DNA of 64,000 nt from Pascua guehoae (taxonomy: Eukaryota; Basidiomycota; Tremellomycetes; Trichosporonales; Trichosporonaceae), in contig BCJX01000020.1 of NCBI GenBank assembly GCA_001600415.1, positions 335,836-399,835 of the forward strand, in the 5' to 3' direction. A program made the translations under genes and the position numbers. Below the pieces are notes generated by a model. The model was given only the letters and a program-made list of their open reading frames with translations. It was not told the DNA's origin and did no database searches. Of this stretch, positions 1-10,758 are shown one piece after another (the first letter of the stretch is position 1; the number at the start of each line of letters is the position of its first letter).

Positions 1-34
1 GAATGGGATCGAGGCCGGACACACGCATACGTAC

Positions 35-632
35 AGCAACTGTGCGTCGTCCTGGTTTGCAGCATCCAACGACGCCAACACAACGGCGGCCGAGATACCG
101 TACTCATTCGCGAGCGAGGCGATGAGCGCGACGTGTTCATCCTTCTTTGACTGGTGGTCAGTGGCTGTCCAGTCGCGTTCTCTTAGCCGTGACGCACCTT
201 CAATGTAGGCGCACGCTGCAGGAGGACAAAAACATTGTCCTTACCGCCGTACACTGCTCTGTCAGCTTTGGACGGACTTGGTCCTCAAGCTGACGTACCC
301 TCGAGACCACCCGTGACCAGCCCATCGTCGCCTTGCCCGGAAAATGGGGCAACGGTATCGCCACGTCCGACAAACGCTACACGTGCCAGCCCGAGGGACG
401 TGACGAGCAGGTCGGCAGCGAGCTGTGGGACATTTCCGAGGGATACGGCGGGCTGTACGTTAGGAGGCTGCTTCAGATCGGCGAGAGCGAGGAAGGTAGT
501 CGGGGAACAGCAAGAGTTAGGGGAGGCCCCAGGACAAGAGGGGCGGTAGAGACTCACAATGACAAGGGTCGAGCCCCGCAGAGCGGAAGGGTCGAATCCG
601 TTGACCGGATAGAGGGGTCCAGACGAGACCAT
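35..632 (-). CDS. ADD66: Proteasome assembly chaperone 2 (PAC2/Add66), 5' part only
   Basis: Exons read on the minus strand: 558-632, 299-452 and 35-215. A further donor (GTACGT) at 34-29 shows that the gene continues beyond the left window edge. The translation has the PAC2 N-terminal pattern: a strand ending GSTLVI, then PAVSLGNVPQLAADLL, close to the family signature in which a Ser-Val-Gly-Asn-Val turn precedes a helix. It continues with a GLxRVAFVG strand. Exon 3 carries the expected ALIASLANEYGISAAVVLAS helix-strand followed by LDAANQDDAQL. In the family this protein pairs with PAC1 to assemble the 20S proteasome alpha ring in cytosol and nucleus. The start at 632 gives a compact MVSSGPLYP N-terminus; an upstream in-frame ATG exists but adds non-conserved residues. 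The C-terminal half is missing from the window. The family call is good; the exact start is inferred. Confidence 0.78.
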
Positions 633-1526
633 GGCAGCAGCAAGTGTGAGACGGGGAAGATGTGAACGGTAAAGGAACGAGTAGCAGGTAGATCGAGGTA
701 GAATGGATGACGATGACGCCAGCGACGCGTCAGGCCAACTTTCTGCTCCCCTCCACCCTGTCACGTGACCTACCACCACCCCACCGGTCACTGCACCCAC
801 TGCGCCAGTATTCTCATTCTGACAAGCTTCCAACTCGTAGAGACGCATGCACTGCTTGTATGGCATCCGCCCTTACAAGGGAAAGTATTACAGGCGTCAA
901 AAAGACATGTATGCATGGCCTAAGTAAACAACAAAAAATATATACCAAGGGGGCCAGGCCCCCCCTCTCATGTCCCGGGCAATTTTCTATCTCCTCCGTA
1001 CACACAAATGGCCAGTGCTAGGAATCGAACGCGCGGGCGGGAACGGGTAAGTGCCGAGGGCCCCTAGTGCCGAGGGCCCCTACCATTAAAGGATCAAGGA
1101 GGCCAAAGCGTAGCCCCAACACTATCCGTTCCCATTGAAAGTATGGAAACTAGATTGTATTTGAGAGTTGTCTCGGCGCGGATTGAGCGGGGTCAATGGG
1201 GCTTGGTGGCTGGGTGGGCGGTCATAAAGCGGGATTATGTAAGCATGGTCCAATTGCAACTACGAGTTAGCGCCATGGCCACATGTAGGGGGTAGTGTGT
1301 ATTTCAGCCTGCCCCAATCAGCACTACGCTCAGAGTCGTTCAGGTTGCACTCGAAGGGCGCTCGAAGGGTTAGGTATATCACCCCTGACCATTTCCACAA
1401 TGACTTTCTCGTGTTGCAGCACACCAGCACAGGCTATCCCAATCCATGCATATCTACACTACGATACACCATGCACTATTCATGTGATTTCTTGCCGGTA
1501 ACAAGATACGACTACTGCGAGAGAGC
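633..1526. other. Intergenic: ADD66 promoter side and ILV1 3' side
   Basis: No convincing coding sequence. It holds a CACGTG E-box near 763-768, a 16-bp direct duplication at 1051-1082, and a minus-strand GTTCGATTCC stretch near 1023-1032 that resembles a tRNA B box. The flanks of that B box do not form a proper T arm, so it is not called as a tRNA. Confidence 0.6.
1051..1082. repeat. 16-bp tandem duplication
   Basis: The unit GTGCCGAGGGCCCCTA occurs twice head to tail without a mismatch (1051-1066 and 1067-1082). Each unit contains the palindrome GAGGGCCCCT-like core. Function unknown. Confidence 0.85.
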
Positions 1527-3577
1527 TTAGGCGCACAGGAAGGTCTGGTACGCAACATTGTTGGTCTCCTCGACGAACGGGTACGCGAGCTCCTGGAGGA
1601 ACGCGTTGAGCTCGTCGTCGTTGGCCTTGGCGTTGGGCGGGGGCTGGAGGCCGACGAGGACCTTGCCGACGTCGGCGCCGTGGTTGCGGTAATGGAAGAG
1701 GGAGATGTTCCAGTCGGGCTTGAGGACGGAAAGGAAACGACCAAGGGCGCCTGGGCGTTCGGGGAATTCTGGGGGTTAGCCGAAGGCCATGACAGAGTGC
1801 CGAAGCGTTTGCTGGGGGCGCAAGTGTACAAAGTGCCGACTTACCGAAGCGGAAGAGACGCTCGTGGTCGATCGTGCTACGTCCACCAACGAGATGACGG
1901 ACGTGCGACTTTGCAAACTCGTTTTCCGACAGGTCGGTCGACTCGATGCCCAACGCCTTGAGGTCGGTGATGATCTCCTTGACCTCCTTGGCGCGGTCGT
2001 CGGGGCTCACACCGCCGGCAGTGCTGCTGCTGGCCTTGAGGTAGAACGAGCAGATAATGTGCCCATAGTCTGGCGACGAGTAGCGGTACGAGAACTCGGT
2101 AACTGCACGAGGGAGCAGGTACGAGTGGAGCTTGACAAACGAGCCTGGCTGCTCGGGCACCCTGAAGCTCATGAGCACTTCGCGGCGCTCACCAATCTCG
2201 GCGCGTTCGGCGACAAAGCGGAGACGGCCAAAGTTCATGTTACCACCCGAGACAATGGCGACAAACCGCTTGCCCGAGCCCTGGAGGTTGTTGCGCACAA
2301 TGTGTGCCTTGAGGCCGGCGAGTGCGAGGGCGCCAGATGGCTCTGGGATCGAGCGCGTCTCTAGTCTGTCAGCAACACACCTTGCCTTCTTTCAAACTCA
2401 CCCTCAAACACGTCCTTGATGGCAGCACAGATCTCGTCATTGTTGACAATAACGACGCCGTTCAGGAGCTCCTTGCAGACACGGAATGGCTCCTCACCGA
2501 CGAGACGCACGGCGGTGCCGTCGGCGAACGGACCAACCTCGTCGAGGAGCACACGGTGGCCGGCCTTGAGGGAGCGGGCCATTGCGTCGCCGTCGCACGT
2601 CTCAACGCCGTACACTGCGCAGCTAGGGCCGGTGACACGCTTGAGGTATGCGGCGATACCGGCCGACAAACCGCCACCGCCAACAGCGCTAAAGACGCCG
2701 TCGAGTGAGTTGGGGTCGGCCACCTGGCGACAAATCTCCATCGCAATCGTTCCCTGGCCTGCAATGACATAAGGGTCGTCGTAAGGGGGGATAAAGGTCA
2801 AGCCCTCTGCCTCGGCGCGACGCAGGCACTCGGCCTTGGCACCGTCAAAGTCGGCCCCGTGCAGGACCGCGTTACCGCCCAATCTCCGGACATTGTTGAC
2901 CTTGATCGTCGGTGTAGAAACAGGCATCAAGACGGTCGCCTTGATACCCAGCGCACGCGCCGAGAGCGCAACACCCTGTGCGTGGTTGCCGGCACTGCAT
3001 GTGATCACTCCCTTCTTCTTGTCCTCCTCGGACAAGCTTGCCATCATGTTGTGTGCGCCGCGGATCTTGAACGAAAACACTGGCTGGAGGTCCTCGCGCT
3101 TGAGCCAGATCTCACATCCAAGCCGCTTTGACAGGTTCACAGCGTACGTGAGAGGCGTCTCGGTTAGGTTGAGCGGTGCAGAGTACACCTTGGCTGTAGT
3201 GTGAGCACAGCAGCCTTCCGTGTCTTTGAGACATACACATGAGGATCATGCGCAGGTAGTCTGGCACATTGCCCTTTGGCGTCGATTCGAGATAGTGCTT
3301 TGGCAGCTTGGAGTAGAGGTGCTCGGGGATCGCCTCGTCCTCTGTCCCGTCCTGTGCATGGGCGGACGATGATGCTGGGAATGGAGCCGACGAGGCGTAC
3401 TCGAGCGTCGTGGTTGGCGACCTTGCCAATGGCGACAGCCCCGATCCACCAAAAGACCCCTTGCGTCCGGCACTGCCCGCTCCGCGGCCGTTAGGCACGG
3501 GTACTGGAATCGACTGGCTGAAAGTTGTCAGCATAGCACTTGCGTCCCAGTTGCTAAGCGTACCTGTTGGATGACAT
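1527..3577 (-). CDS. ILV1: Threonine dehydratase (threonine ammonia-lyase), isoleucine biosynthesis
   Basis: Exons (minus): 3564-3577, 3237-3517, 2402-3193, 1845-2360, 1527-1768; 614 residues. PLP-dependent deamination of threonine to 2-oxobutanoate, the first committed step to isoleucine, normally in mitochondria. Seen: the catalytic-lysine motif [10 protein letters not shown] with Lys141, the [10 protein letters not shown] stretch, the phosphate-binding GGGGLSAG loop, the ETRSI..PSGALA segment, and a C-terminal half with two ACT-like regulatory repeats ([14 protein letters not shown] onward, then [12 protein letters not shown]), as in isoleucine-inhibited fungal enzymes. The first exon is only 14 nt (MSSN plus two bases). 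The N-terminal 70 residues are Ser/Pro-rich and could contain a targeting sequence, but this is not clear-cut. The acceptor of exon 4 had to be ..GACTAG, because the earlier AG brings an in-frame stop. Confidence 0.93.
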
Positions 3578-4401
3578 TGTTGATGGAGAGAGTTGTTGAA
3601 CAAGGATACAACTCTTGGATATAATATCTCGACTTTTCCTGGTCAAGACGAGTCGACTCGGGCCGAGTGCAGCCCTACCCCCGCGACTCAGTGGCCGCCT
3701 GGGTGGTAGGTAACCGGCGGCTAGAACTGCGGCCATTTTAGGCGGCGGGCCAAAAGGGCGGGTCACTTAACAACAGGCGGCCATTTCGACCACAACAATT
3801 AAAACTGGTGGCAAAGTCAAAATCGTTTTGCGTGGCTGATGCGCGGCCTTGGATATCTTTGCATCGCAGTGGCTGCTGCTGTCTGACATTTGGTGGATTG
3901 TTGTTGTCGACATTGTGGCTTATCCATTATTGTTGTAATGTTATTGTTGTTATTGTTATCCCAACGGCGCCCTCGTCTCGGTCTCTTCAAGACCACTCTG
4001 TACTCTGTACTCGTGTGGCCGCCGGCGTGTGTATTGCCCGGCGGCTTGTGAAGTTGCTATGGGGGGAGCCATTTTATTACGTAATATGCATTCCCTGGGT
4101 TTGGATGGACACGGTGTGGCTTTGGGTGCATTTGGTGGTGGCTGCGTCACGCCTTGGTTCGGCATCGGCTTTGGCTGTAGGGCTGGCTGGCTGCCTGTTG
4201 CCTGGCTGGCGGTGCTGCATACTTACCTGGCCGTGGATCCAACGTGCATTCCTGACCCACCTCCCAACACGCATCACCACCAACAAAGCCAAGCCCGAGC
4301 CCACGTACCTCGGAGACTTGTCGCCAACTTCGTGTTCCTCTTCTCCAACATTCATCAACAATCTTTCATATCTACCTCACAACCTCGTCGCCGCCGCCCC
4401 G
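3578..4401. promoter_or_regulatory. Shared divergent promoter region of ILV1 and YPP1
   Basis: This is the non-coding interval between two genes transcribed away from each other. The motif GCGGCCATTT occurs twice (about 3727-3736 and 3777-3786). CGACTCA at 3684-3690 is one base off the Gcn4 consensus TGACTCA, which would suit an amino-acid biosynthesis gene; that link is inference. The half nearer YPP1 is pyrimidine- and GT-rich and looks like transcribed leader. Confidence 0.45.
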
Positions 4402-7400
4402 ATGTCCTTCCTCGGCCAATCTGCCGCGGGCGGACCACAGAGCCCAAAGGGCCAACACTACATTGCCAATCTCGGCGCAGCTCTAGTTCGCGGGGCTTGG
4501 GGCGACGCCGCTCCGGGTGCCACGCCGAACGGCAGCCCGCTGCCTTGGAACGAGGTCATTCGCAAGTGGGCAAAGCATACTGGTGGCAGTGAGTACTCGC
4601 AGCGGTGCCGAGGCCGACGGGGATGACACTGCTATCCCATGGGGCTGCAACAGTCGTTCCAACTCCCACGGCTCCGTCATCGCTTCCGTCCCTTTGACGC
4701 CAGCGTTACCGACTAACATGTGCAGCACCATCAGTGATCACTCACCTGCGCAATGTCTCGCTCGCCGCGCTACCTGCATCGAACCATAAACGCGTGCATC
4801 GGATCGGCTCGGCGGCTTCTTCGGGCGATGGCAACTCGCATGACGCTGCCATTTCGGGATCGGCGTCCACATCGTCGTATGTGCACGTCCCACACTCGTC
4901 GGGAGACGCATCTTCGTCATCCCCAACACAATCACCACCTCGGCCTGTGGAACAGTTGAAGAAGTTGGGCCGAGACGTCGACGGCGAGGACGGCGCCGGG
5001 CCGGGGGCATGGGCTATTGACAGTGCATGGGGACGAGCACTGGACGCGTCCCATGCCTCCGAGGTCCGCGACGCCGTCCGCTCTCTCGAGTCGCTCATCA
5101 CCAGCGACAATGCCCTGAGCGCCGACGAACGCCTCTCTGCGACCCTCACCCTCGCGTATGCTCAGTACGCGCTCGGCGAGCACGACGCGGCTCTTGCAAC
5201 GTATGACCAGTTCAACTGGTCCTCGCCCCCGACTGCTGGTGCTGTCCCCGGCGATGCTGCTGTTGTGGACCGCATTCGCGCGCGCACGCTGCAAGGTATC
5301 TGCTACGAACTATGCTCGCACCCCGATCCAGACAACGCACTCAAGTGTTACTTGGAGGCAGTGGCGCTATTGGACAAGCTCCAAACGTCGCCGCTAACAA
5401 CCCCACCATATCTGTTGCCGGCTAACGCCCCAAAGGCACCGGTGCCGTCGTTTGAGCCTCGACGCGAGCTACTCCGGTCCATTTCGACTGCACTCACCCG
5501 GGCCGCCGTCATTGCCTCGCGCACGCATCCACACCTTACACTGCGCATCCTTCGCACCTACCACACGCTAGCGAGCAACTGGCCAGCAGGGTTCCGTACC
5601 ACACAGCGCAATCGCATGCTCAACTTTTACCTCACTGCCCTGCACGGGTCGTACCCTGCTGCAGGCGCAGTGACACCAGAGCAGCACCTCTTGGTAGGCA
5701 GCACGGCGCAACGATCAGCCCGAGTCACGTGGCGTGCAGAAGTCACCGACGCGCTTCGCAACGGTCAGAGCATGCTGGCGGGCTCGACAACATTCCCGCG
5801 TGCGGGCGAAACCAACACGGCTGTCACCGAGTTTGCGTCCAAGGCCGCTGCATTCCCCGATCACTCTGATGCGCTCTCTCGCGAGGTTATCCACGTTCTC
5901 TGGTGGGCGACGACCATGACGTTCCAGTCCCAGCCGGTCCTCCGACACCTGGTGCGCCACCTGTCCCAGTCTGGGGACGCGACCGAGGCGCGGCGAACGT
6001 TTGAGCTCTACGTGCAGCTGGTGCTCAAGGCACGGCAAACACGAGACCCCGAATCGCCCCTCAAGCTGCAGAGGCACCCGACTGAGACAGAGGAAGACCA
6101 TGCCGACGAAGCCAAGGCAGAGGCTGGCGGGGACGAAGAGTTCTTCGACACGTCTTCGCAGCCGGACGCGGTTGAAGCCGAGATTGACGGAGACGACGAG
6201 TTTGTCGCGACCCTTTTGACGGGAACGCGTTTGTTATTGTTACAGTTCAATGATCCGTCCGAGGCCTGGCGCTATGTCACACTCGCGAGCGACGTGATCA
6301 AGCTGTCACGCGTGTCCAACGCCAAACTCGCGTCACAGGTCGAAGAGTCGTTGGGGGTGGTTCGCCAGGCCATGGCGACGAGTGGTATGTTGCAGAATCA
6401 TGACCCCGGGCTGACGACAGTTGCCGATGCTGTCAAGCGGCCGCAGTATCTGGCCCAGGCGGTCAACCACCTCCGCGCTGCTACGACCCTTGACCCCTCG
6501 TCGTCGTCGGCGCACTTTCACCTTGCGTACGCGCATGCGGCAGCACGCGACATTTCCTCTGCTACTACGGCGGTGCGTGCCGCGCTCGAGTTGGATTCGG
6601 ACAATGTGCGCGCGTGGCACCTGCTGGCGCTGCTGCTCACCGCTGTGGGTGACTGGGACGGTGCTCTGAAAGCGGGTGAGGCCGGTGTTGGCGTGTGGGA
6701 AGCGGACGACGAGGCCGTTGCCGCCGACGACGCCGACAAGGACAAGGAGGGTGGAGCTGCGGAGGCTACTCTGTCGCGGCCGGTACTCCTGCCAAATGGT
6801 GCGTTGGCGCCGCTGTTGCCCACACCACCACCACATGCGAACCGCTCAAGCCACCTGGAGACTGTGATCCAGCTGCGCATGACGCTCAATGTCATTGAGG
6901 AAAAGTTGCGTGGGCCAGAGGACGCGCTCGCACACCAGCAGGAGCTGTTTTCGTTTTTCTCTCAGCGTACAGAGCGTCAAGAACGCCGGCCACGGTCGTC
7001 GGGCACGTTTTCATCGCGCGTGCCGTCGGGACGAGGGAGCACCCGCAGTGCCATCCCGGACCTCGGTGGAAGTTATGTCCTCACTCCACCAGCCGACGTG
7101 CAGGTGTCGCCACCTTCACCTACGGGGACGCCGTCGGTTACGACCACTGGAGCGTCGTCTAGCTCGAACGCGACAACCACGCCTAGGGCAGGAGTCTCGG
7201 GCATGACCAACATGGGCCCAGTGGGGACGCGCACACCACGCATGGTGTCTGGGTCGCCTGGCGACTCGAGCCCCGCGTCCGATGACGGCGTGCAGCGCGG
7301 GACGATCGGGTCGCGCAAGTCGCTCCTCCCGCTTCCCAAGCACCTGCACGTGCCGAGTGTCGCCCGGAGCCCGAGCGGCAAGGGGCACACTCTGCGGCGA

Positions 7401-8063
7401 ACACGGAGCGTTGGTCCCGGCGGCACCGGGGACCGCGGCGACTTGGTTATGCGGTCTCGGGCAGCATCGTCATCGACACTGTCCATTGCCCCAACCGCGG
7501 TCCACTCGCACTACCACGGTACGCGGTCGATGGCGATGCCGCCGCCGCCACCCGTGAAGCGTGGCCCACCACGCTCGCCAGCCGAGGAGCGCATCCTCTC
7601 GGACCTGTGGCTGATGAGCGCGGCCTCGTTCCGCCGCGCCGGCAAGCTCGAGCAGGCGCTCGTTGCGATCGAAGAGGCCGAGACACGCGACCCGGAAAAC
7701 CCCGCCGTGTGGGTCCAGCTCGGCCTGTTCCACCTCGCCGTCAACGGCCCCGCCCCCGACGCCGGCGGCGCTCAGGCCCTGCCGGCGTTTACAAAGGCAC
7801 TGCTCTTGCGTACAGACTACCCGCCGGCCGTGGTGCACCTGTCGCGCCTGTTCCTCGCCCAGGGCGACGTCGACCTCGCGGATAGTCTGCTCTCGCAGAT
7901 CACGCAGGACGGCGGGTGGGACGTGCCCGAGGCGTGGTACAGCCTCGCGACCGTGTGTGAGCGCCAGGGACGCAAGGAGCGTGCGCGCGAGTGTCTCCTC
8001 ACGGCGCTGCGGCTGGAGCGGTCGCGTTCATGCCGCCCGCTCAGGGATGCCCTTGGGTGGTAG
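4402..8063 (+). CDS. YPP1: TPR protein of the YPP1/TTC7 family (PI4-kinase scaffold)
   Basis: Exons 4402-4588 and 4726-8063; 1174 residues. In the family, Ypp1/TTC7 bridges Efr3 and the PI 4-kinase Stt4 at the plasma membrane. Seen: an N-terminal helical region, then tetratricopeptide-type helices such as LAYAQYALGEHDAALATYDQ (about residue 140), a middle TPR block around ARAALELDSDNVRAWHLLAL, a long Ser/Thr/Pro-rich low-complexity linker (roughly residues 740-960), and a final block of TPRs. That last block starts ILSDLWLMSAASFRRAGKLE and ends ECLLTALRLE, the typical ending of TTC7 proteins. Two acidic stretches interrupt the repeat region. The single 137-nt intron follows codon 62, and its acceptor (CTAACATGTGCAG) restores the frame exactly. 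The family call rests on C-terminal architecture; a generic TPR protein is the alternative. Confidence 0.75.
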
Positions 8064-8228
8064 CGGCGGGCGTTGGCTGGAGGGAGTGCGAGTTTTGAAG
8101 AGAAACCTACCCCCCCCCGCCCCCTCTCTCCCCCCGCGCGTATCAGGGGCCGCGCTGGAGGTTTAGGCGGCAGGGTCTGTTGTGCAGACGGGTGTGAGGT
8201 GGCGACCTCTGACGACTTGAGCAGAAAC

Positions 8229-8513
8229 CGGCCCCCCCCCGTAGGGGGGGCCGGGCTACTTTTTTTGCGCATTAGACACTACTAGGCTTAGGAGAATGTA
8301 CGCGTGCAGGCATTAAACCCACGGCCCCCCCCGTAGGGGGGGCCGCGCCAGTTGAGGTTTGCAGCAGTGTAGTGTTTGTTTGGGCACCGCCCGAAGGGCG
8401 GTGCGGTAGTTGGAGGGCGATGGAGGGGAGAGGTTTGGGCGGCAGGGTTTGTTGTGCATGTTGTGGCAGGTGTGCCAGGCAGGTGTGTTGTGTTGCCCGC
8501 GAAGTTGTTTTCG
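8229..8513. repeat. Cluster of short GC-rich palindromes
   Basis: Four hairpin-forming segments lie within 290 bp. Two are runs of C and G around a GTA loop (near 8230-8252 and at 8323-8344, GGCC(C)n GTA (G)nGGCC). One is CACCGCCCGAAGGGCGGTG at 8385-8403. One pairs CCCGCGAA with TTCGCGGG near 8492-8513. None of them is explained by a gene. Confidence 0.7.
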
Positions 8514-8601
8514 CGGGGTTGAGTGGAGGTTTTTGGGGGAGGGACACAAGGAGGGCTGCCCCCGCGCCCCCCGGCCCCCGACACCCAGGCACAGGCCTCT
8601 G

Positions 8602-8633
8602 ATTGGCGGATCGGCGTTAGCCGATCCGCCAAT
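8602..8633. repeat. Perfect 14-bp inverted repeat with 4-nt loop
   Basis: ATTGGCGGATCGGC (8602-8615), loop GTTA, then its exact reverse complement (8620-8633). It lies directly before the tRNA-like A/B-box element. Confidence 0.9.
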
Positions 8634-8712
8634 TTGCGACCGAGTGGTATAGCGGTTAGTATAATTCAAACTTGATTCCAATGGTTGCGGGTTCGAGTCC
8701 TGACCAGGATGA
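8634..8712 (+). pseudogene. tRNA-like element with A and B boxes
   Basis: It contains a D-arm/A-box-like stretch GTGGTATAGCGGTTAGTA (8644-8661) and a perfect B box GGTTCGAGTCC (8690-8700), correctly ordered and spaced for Pol III recognition. I could not fold a 7-bp acceptor stem or a 5-bp anticodon stem, and the T stem has a mismatch. It is therefore called a decayed tRNA or tRNA-derived repeat rather than a working tRNA. Confidence 0.45.
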
Positions 8713-8946
8713 TTCTCCAAATGCTCGTTTCTGCGGTTGGTATGCACTGTATTGGTTTATGCATGCAAAGTCTGTTGAGAGCTCATTCTATAGTCTTGTC
8801 GTGCTCGCTCCTGTGTCTACGGTATAATCCCCCTTTACGCTCCGTCCACTCCTGCGCATCCCCTTCGCTCGCGGTCCGCCAATATCACACCATCGCGCTC
8901 CACCAATATCACACGACCACGAAACCCTCTACCCGTAACACACGAC

Positions 8947-10758
8947 CTACTGCCCAATAACACACGTATTGACCCAGTACTCATGTACCCTCACGTCCCC
9001 GCTCAACTCTGGATGGAAGGCAGTGACGAGCTTGCGCCCCTGCCGCATCATGACGTGCGGGGTGCACGCGGCGTCGGCGGGCCCCAGGGGCGAGTCGTCT
9101 GGTGGCGGCGCCGGCACGCATGAGGGCGGGAGCGATGCGAGGACCTCGACCTCGACGTCTTCTGGCGACGCGAGCGAGTGCACGGCGGGTGCGCGGATGA
9201 AGATTGCGTTGAAGGGGGCTGGGGTCGAGAGGGCGGGGATTTCGAGGGGGTATTCAAACGACTCGAGCTGGCCTGAGGTGGGGTTAGAGTGTTGTGGAGG
9301 GCAGAGTAGAGTCTGTGCCAGCGTGGAGTGTAGAGTTGGGTTTCGGCCAGCATCTGACCTGCTCGCGTGATATTTGCGAGCTGGTCATCATTGAGCTCAA
9401 TCACTGAGCCCATGGCCGACCCGCCACTACCAGGATCGAGCTTGGCGTCGACAGGTGACGCCACATCGTCGTCCCATTTCAACCCCCTGTCCCCCGGAGC
9501 TTCCGGTTCAGCCCCCCCNCCCNCCCNCCCCCCCCCCTTCCCAACGATGACATGTCCTGGAAACATCTCTTCAGCGACACTGGTCCTGTGTCATCCCGTA
9601 CCACCTCAGGATTCGCCGATGGCACCAACTCCGCTGAACGCGGTACGGGACGACCACGAACCAGTGTTTCTTGGCGGACGCCGTCGATGCAGGACATGTC
9701 GCGTACCCTCCCGGCTAACCACCACCACTCCGCCTCCCTCCCTCGCACACCATCCCTCCCCTCCGAACCCCCACCCCCAAGATCCCCCCCGTCGAGCCCC
9801 AACCCCAAACACTCACCACCATACAAGTTCCTCCACACCTTCATCCCGCGCATACCGCCCCACGCGCCGCCGTCGCCCTTGCGCTTGCCGCCGCCCACGC
9901 CCCGGGGCTCGGCCATGAGGATCATGCCCGCACACGTGCCGTACACGGGCGTGTCTGGGTCGGCGACATAGGCCTGGAGGGCCGGGAGGAGGCCCTCGGT
10001 GCGTGCTGCGACGCGCGTGATGGCCGTCGACTCGCCGCCGGGGATGATGAGGGCGTGGCAGCGCTGCGGGTTAGTGGGTGTCCCGGGGAGTGGGGAAGGG
10101 GAGGGGAAGAGTGGGGAAGGGGAGGGGGAGAGTGGGATGTGGGATGGGAGTGGGGTAGGACGGATGGGAGTGGGTAGGAGGCAGGAGGCAGGAGGAAGGA
10201 CACGAGGAGAGAGGGACGAGCAAGGACAGAGGAAGGACAGGAGGTAGGACGGGCTGGCGAGATGCAACTGGGCAAGGACAACGGGGCCAACGAGGGGCCC
10301 ACAAGGATGTGGGGTAACTGAGGCGCATTCGCCCCTCACCACTCCAGATGCCGAGACAGATGAGATACCCACCGCCAGCTCCTCGGGCGTGCGGACGGCG
10401 ATGGTCGCCAGGGTGTGGTTCTTGGGCCGGAGCCTGTGGTCAGCTCAGTGAGTCGATGAGAGAACGGAGTCGCGGCCAGGGAGAAGGGGTCGGCCAACAG
10501 GGCTACACAGGTCACAGTAGCCATGCCAGTGTTGCACAGCGACTAGAACTAGAGTAGACTCCGACACCATGCCGGCGGGGAGTGTAGAGCGCTGCCCCTC
10601 CGAAAGGTGTCCACGACGCGGTTGCAGACCCAGACCAGAGACACTGTAACGCACTTGCTCAGATAGTGCATGTGCTCGGCAAACGCGCCCTGGAGGGCGA
10701 GCACGCCGATCACGATGCGTTCCGGGAGGACGACCGGGTCCAGCTGGTCCTTTGTCAT
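8947..10758 (-). CDS. PDX2: Pyridoxal 5'-phosphate synthase glutaminase subunit (PDX2/SNO)
   Basis: Exons (minus): 10655-10758, 10373-10433, 9817-10063, 8947-9272; 245 residues, normal for the family. The enzyme hydrolyses glutamine and passes ammonia to PDX1/SNZ for de novo vitamin B6 synthesis. Seen: the start strand IVIGVLALQGAFAEH, the GGEST motif (residues 64-68), the nucleophile in GTCAGMIL (Cys99) and the triad His-Glu in FHPEL (His224, Glu226). The join YGG-QLESFEY across intron 3 matches the family. Intron 3 (9273-9816, 544 nt) is ten times longer than its neighbours and contains ambiguous bases at about 9519-9527. A GAC-rich tract lies just upstream of the start. The SNZ/PDX1 partner is not in the window. 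Confidence 0.92.

Larger units (their letters stand above)
8064..8946. other. Intergenic between convergent YPP1 and PDX2
   Basis: No gene is seen. The interval is filled with GC-rich self-complementary sequences and a tRNA-like element, listed separately. Two stretches (about 8157-8205 and 8427-8475) resemble each other around GGTTTRGGCGGCAGGG and TTGTGCA, so part of the interval may be an old duplication. Confidence 0.6.

Noticed and set aside
1005..1100. tRNA gene on the minus strand near 1.0 kb
   Set aside because: GTTCGATTCC is present, but the T stem cannot pair (GCGCG against CCTAG) and no anticodon arm forms; the 16-bp duplication explains part of the apparent structure.
3808..4626. 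272-codon open frame overlapping the YPP1 start
   Set aside because: It is in another frame than YPP1, Trp/Cys-rich, and lies in the divergent promoter and leader; it does not continue across the intron.
9048..9566. Separate gene inside PDX2 on the minus strand
   Set aside because: The frame runs into exon 4 of PDX2 in the wrong phase and spans ambiguous bases; it is kept only as an anomaly of the intron.
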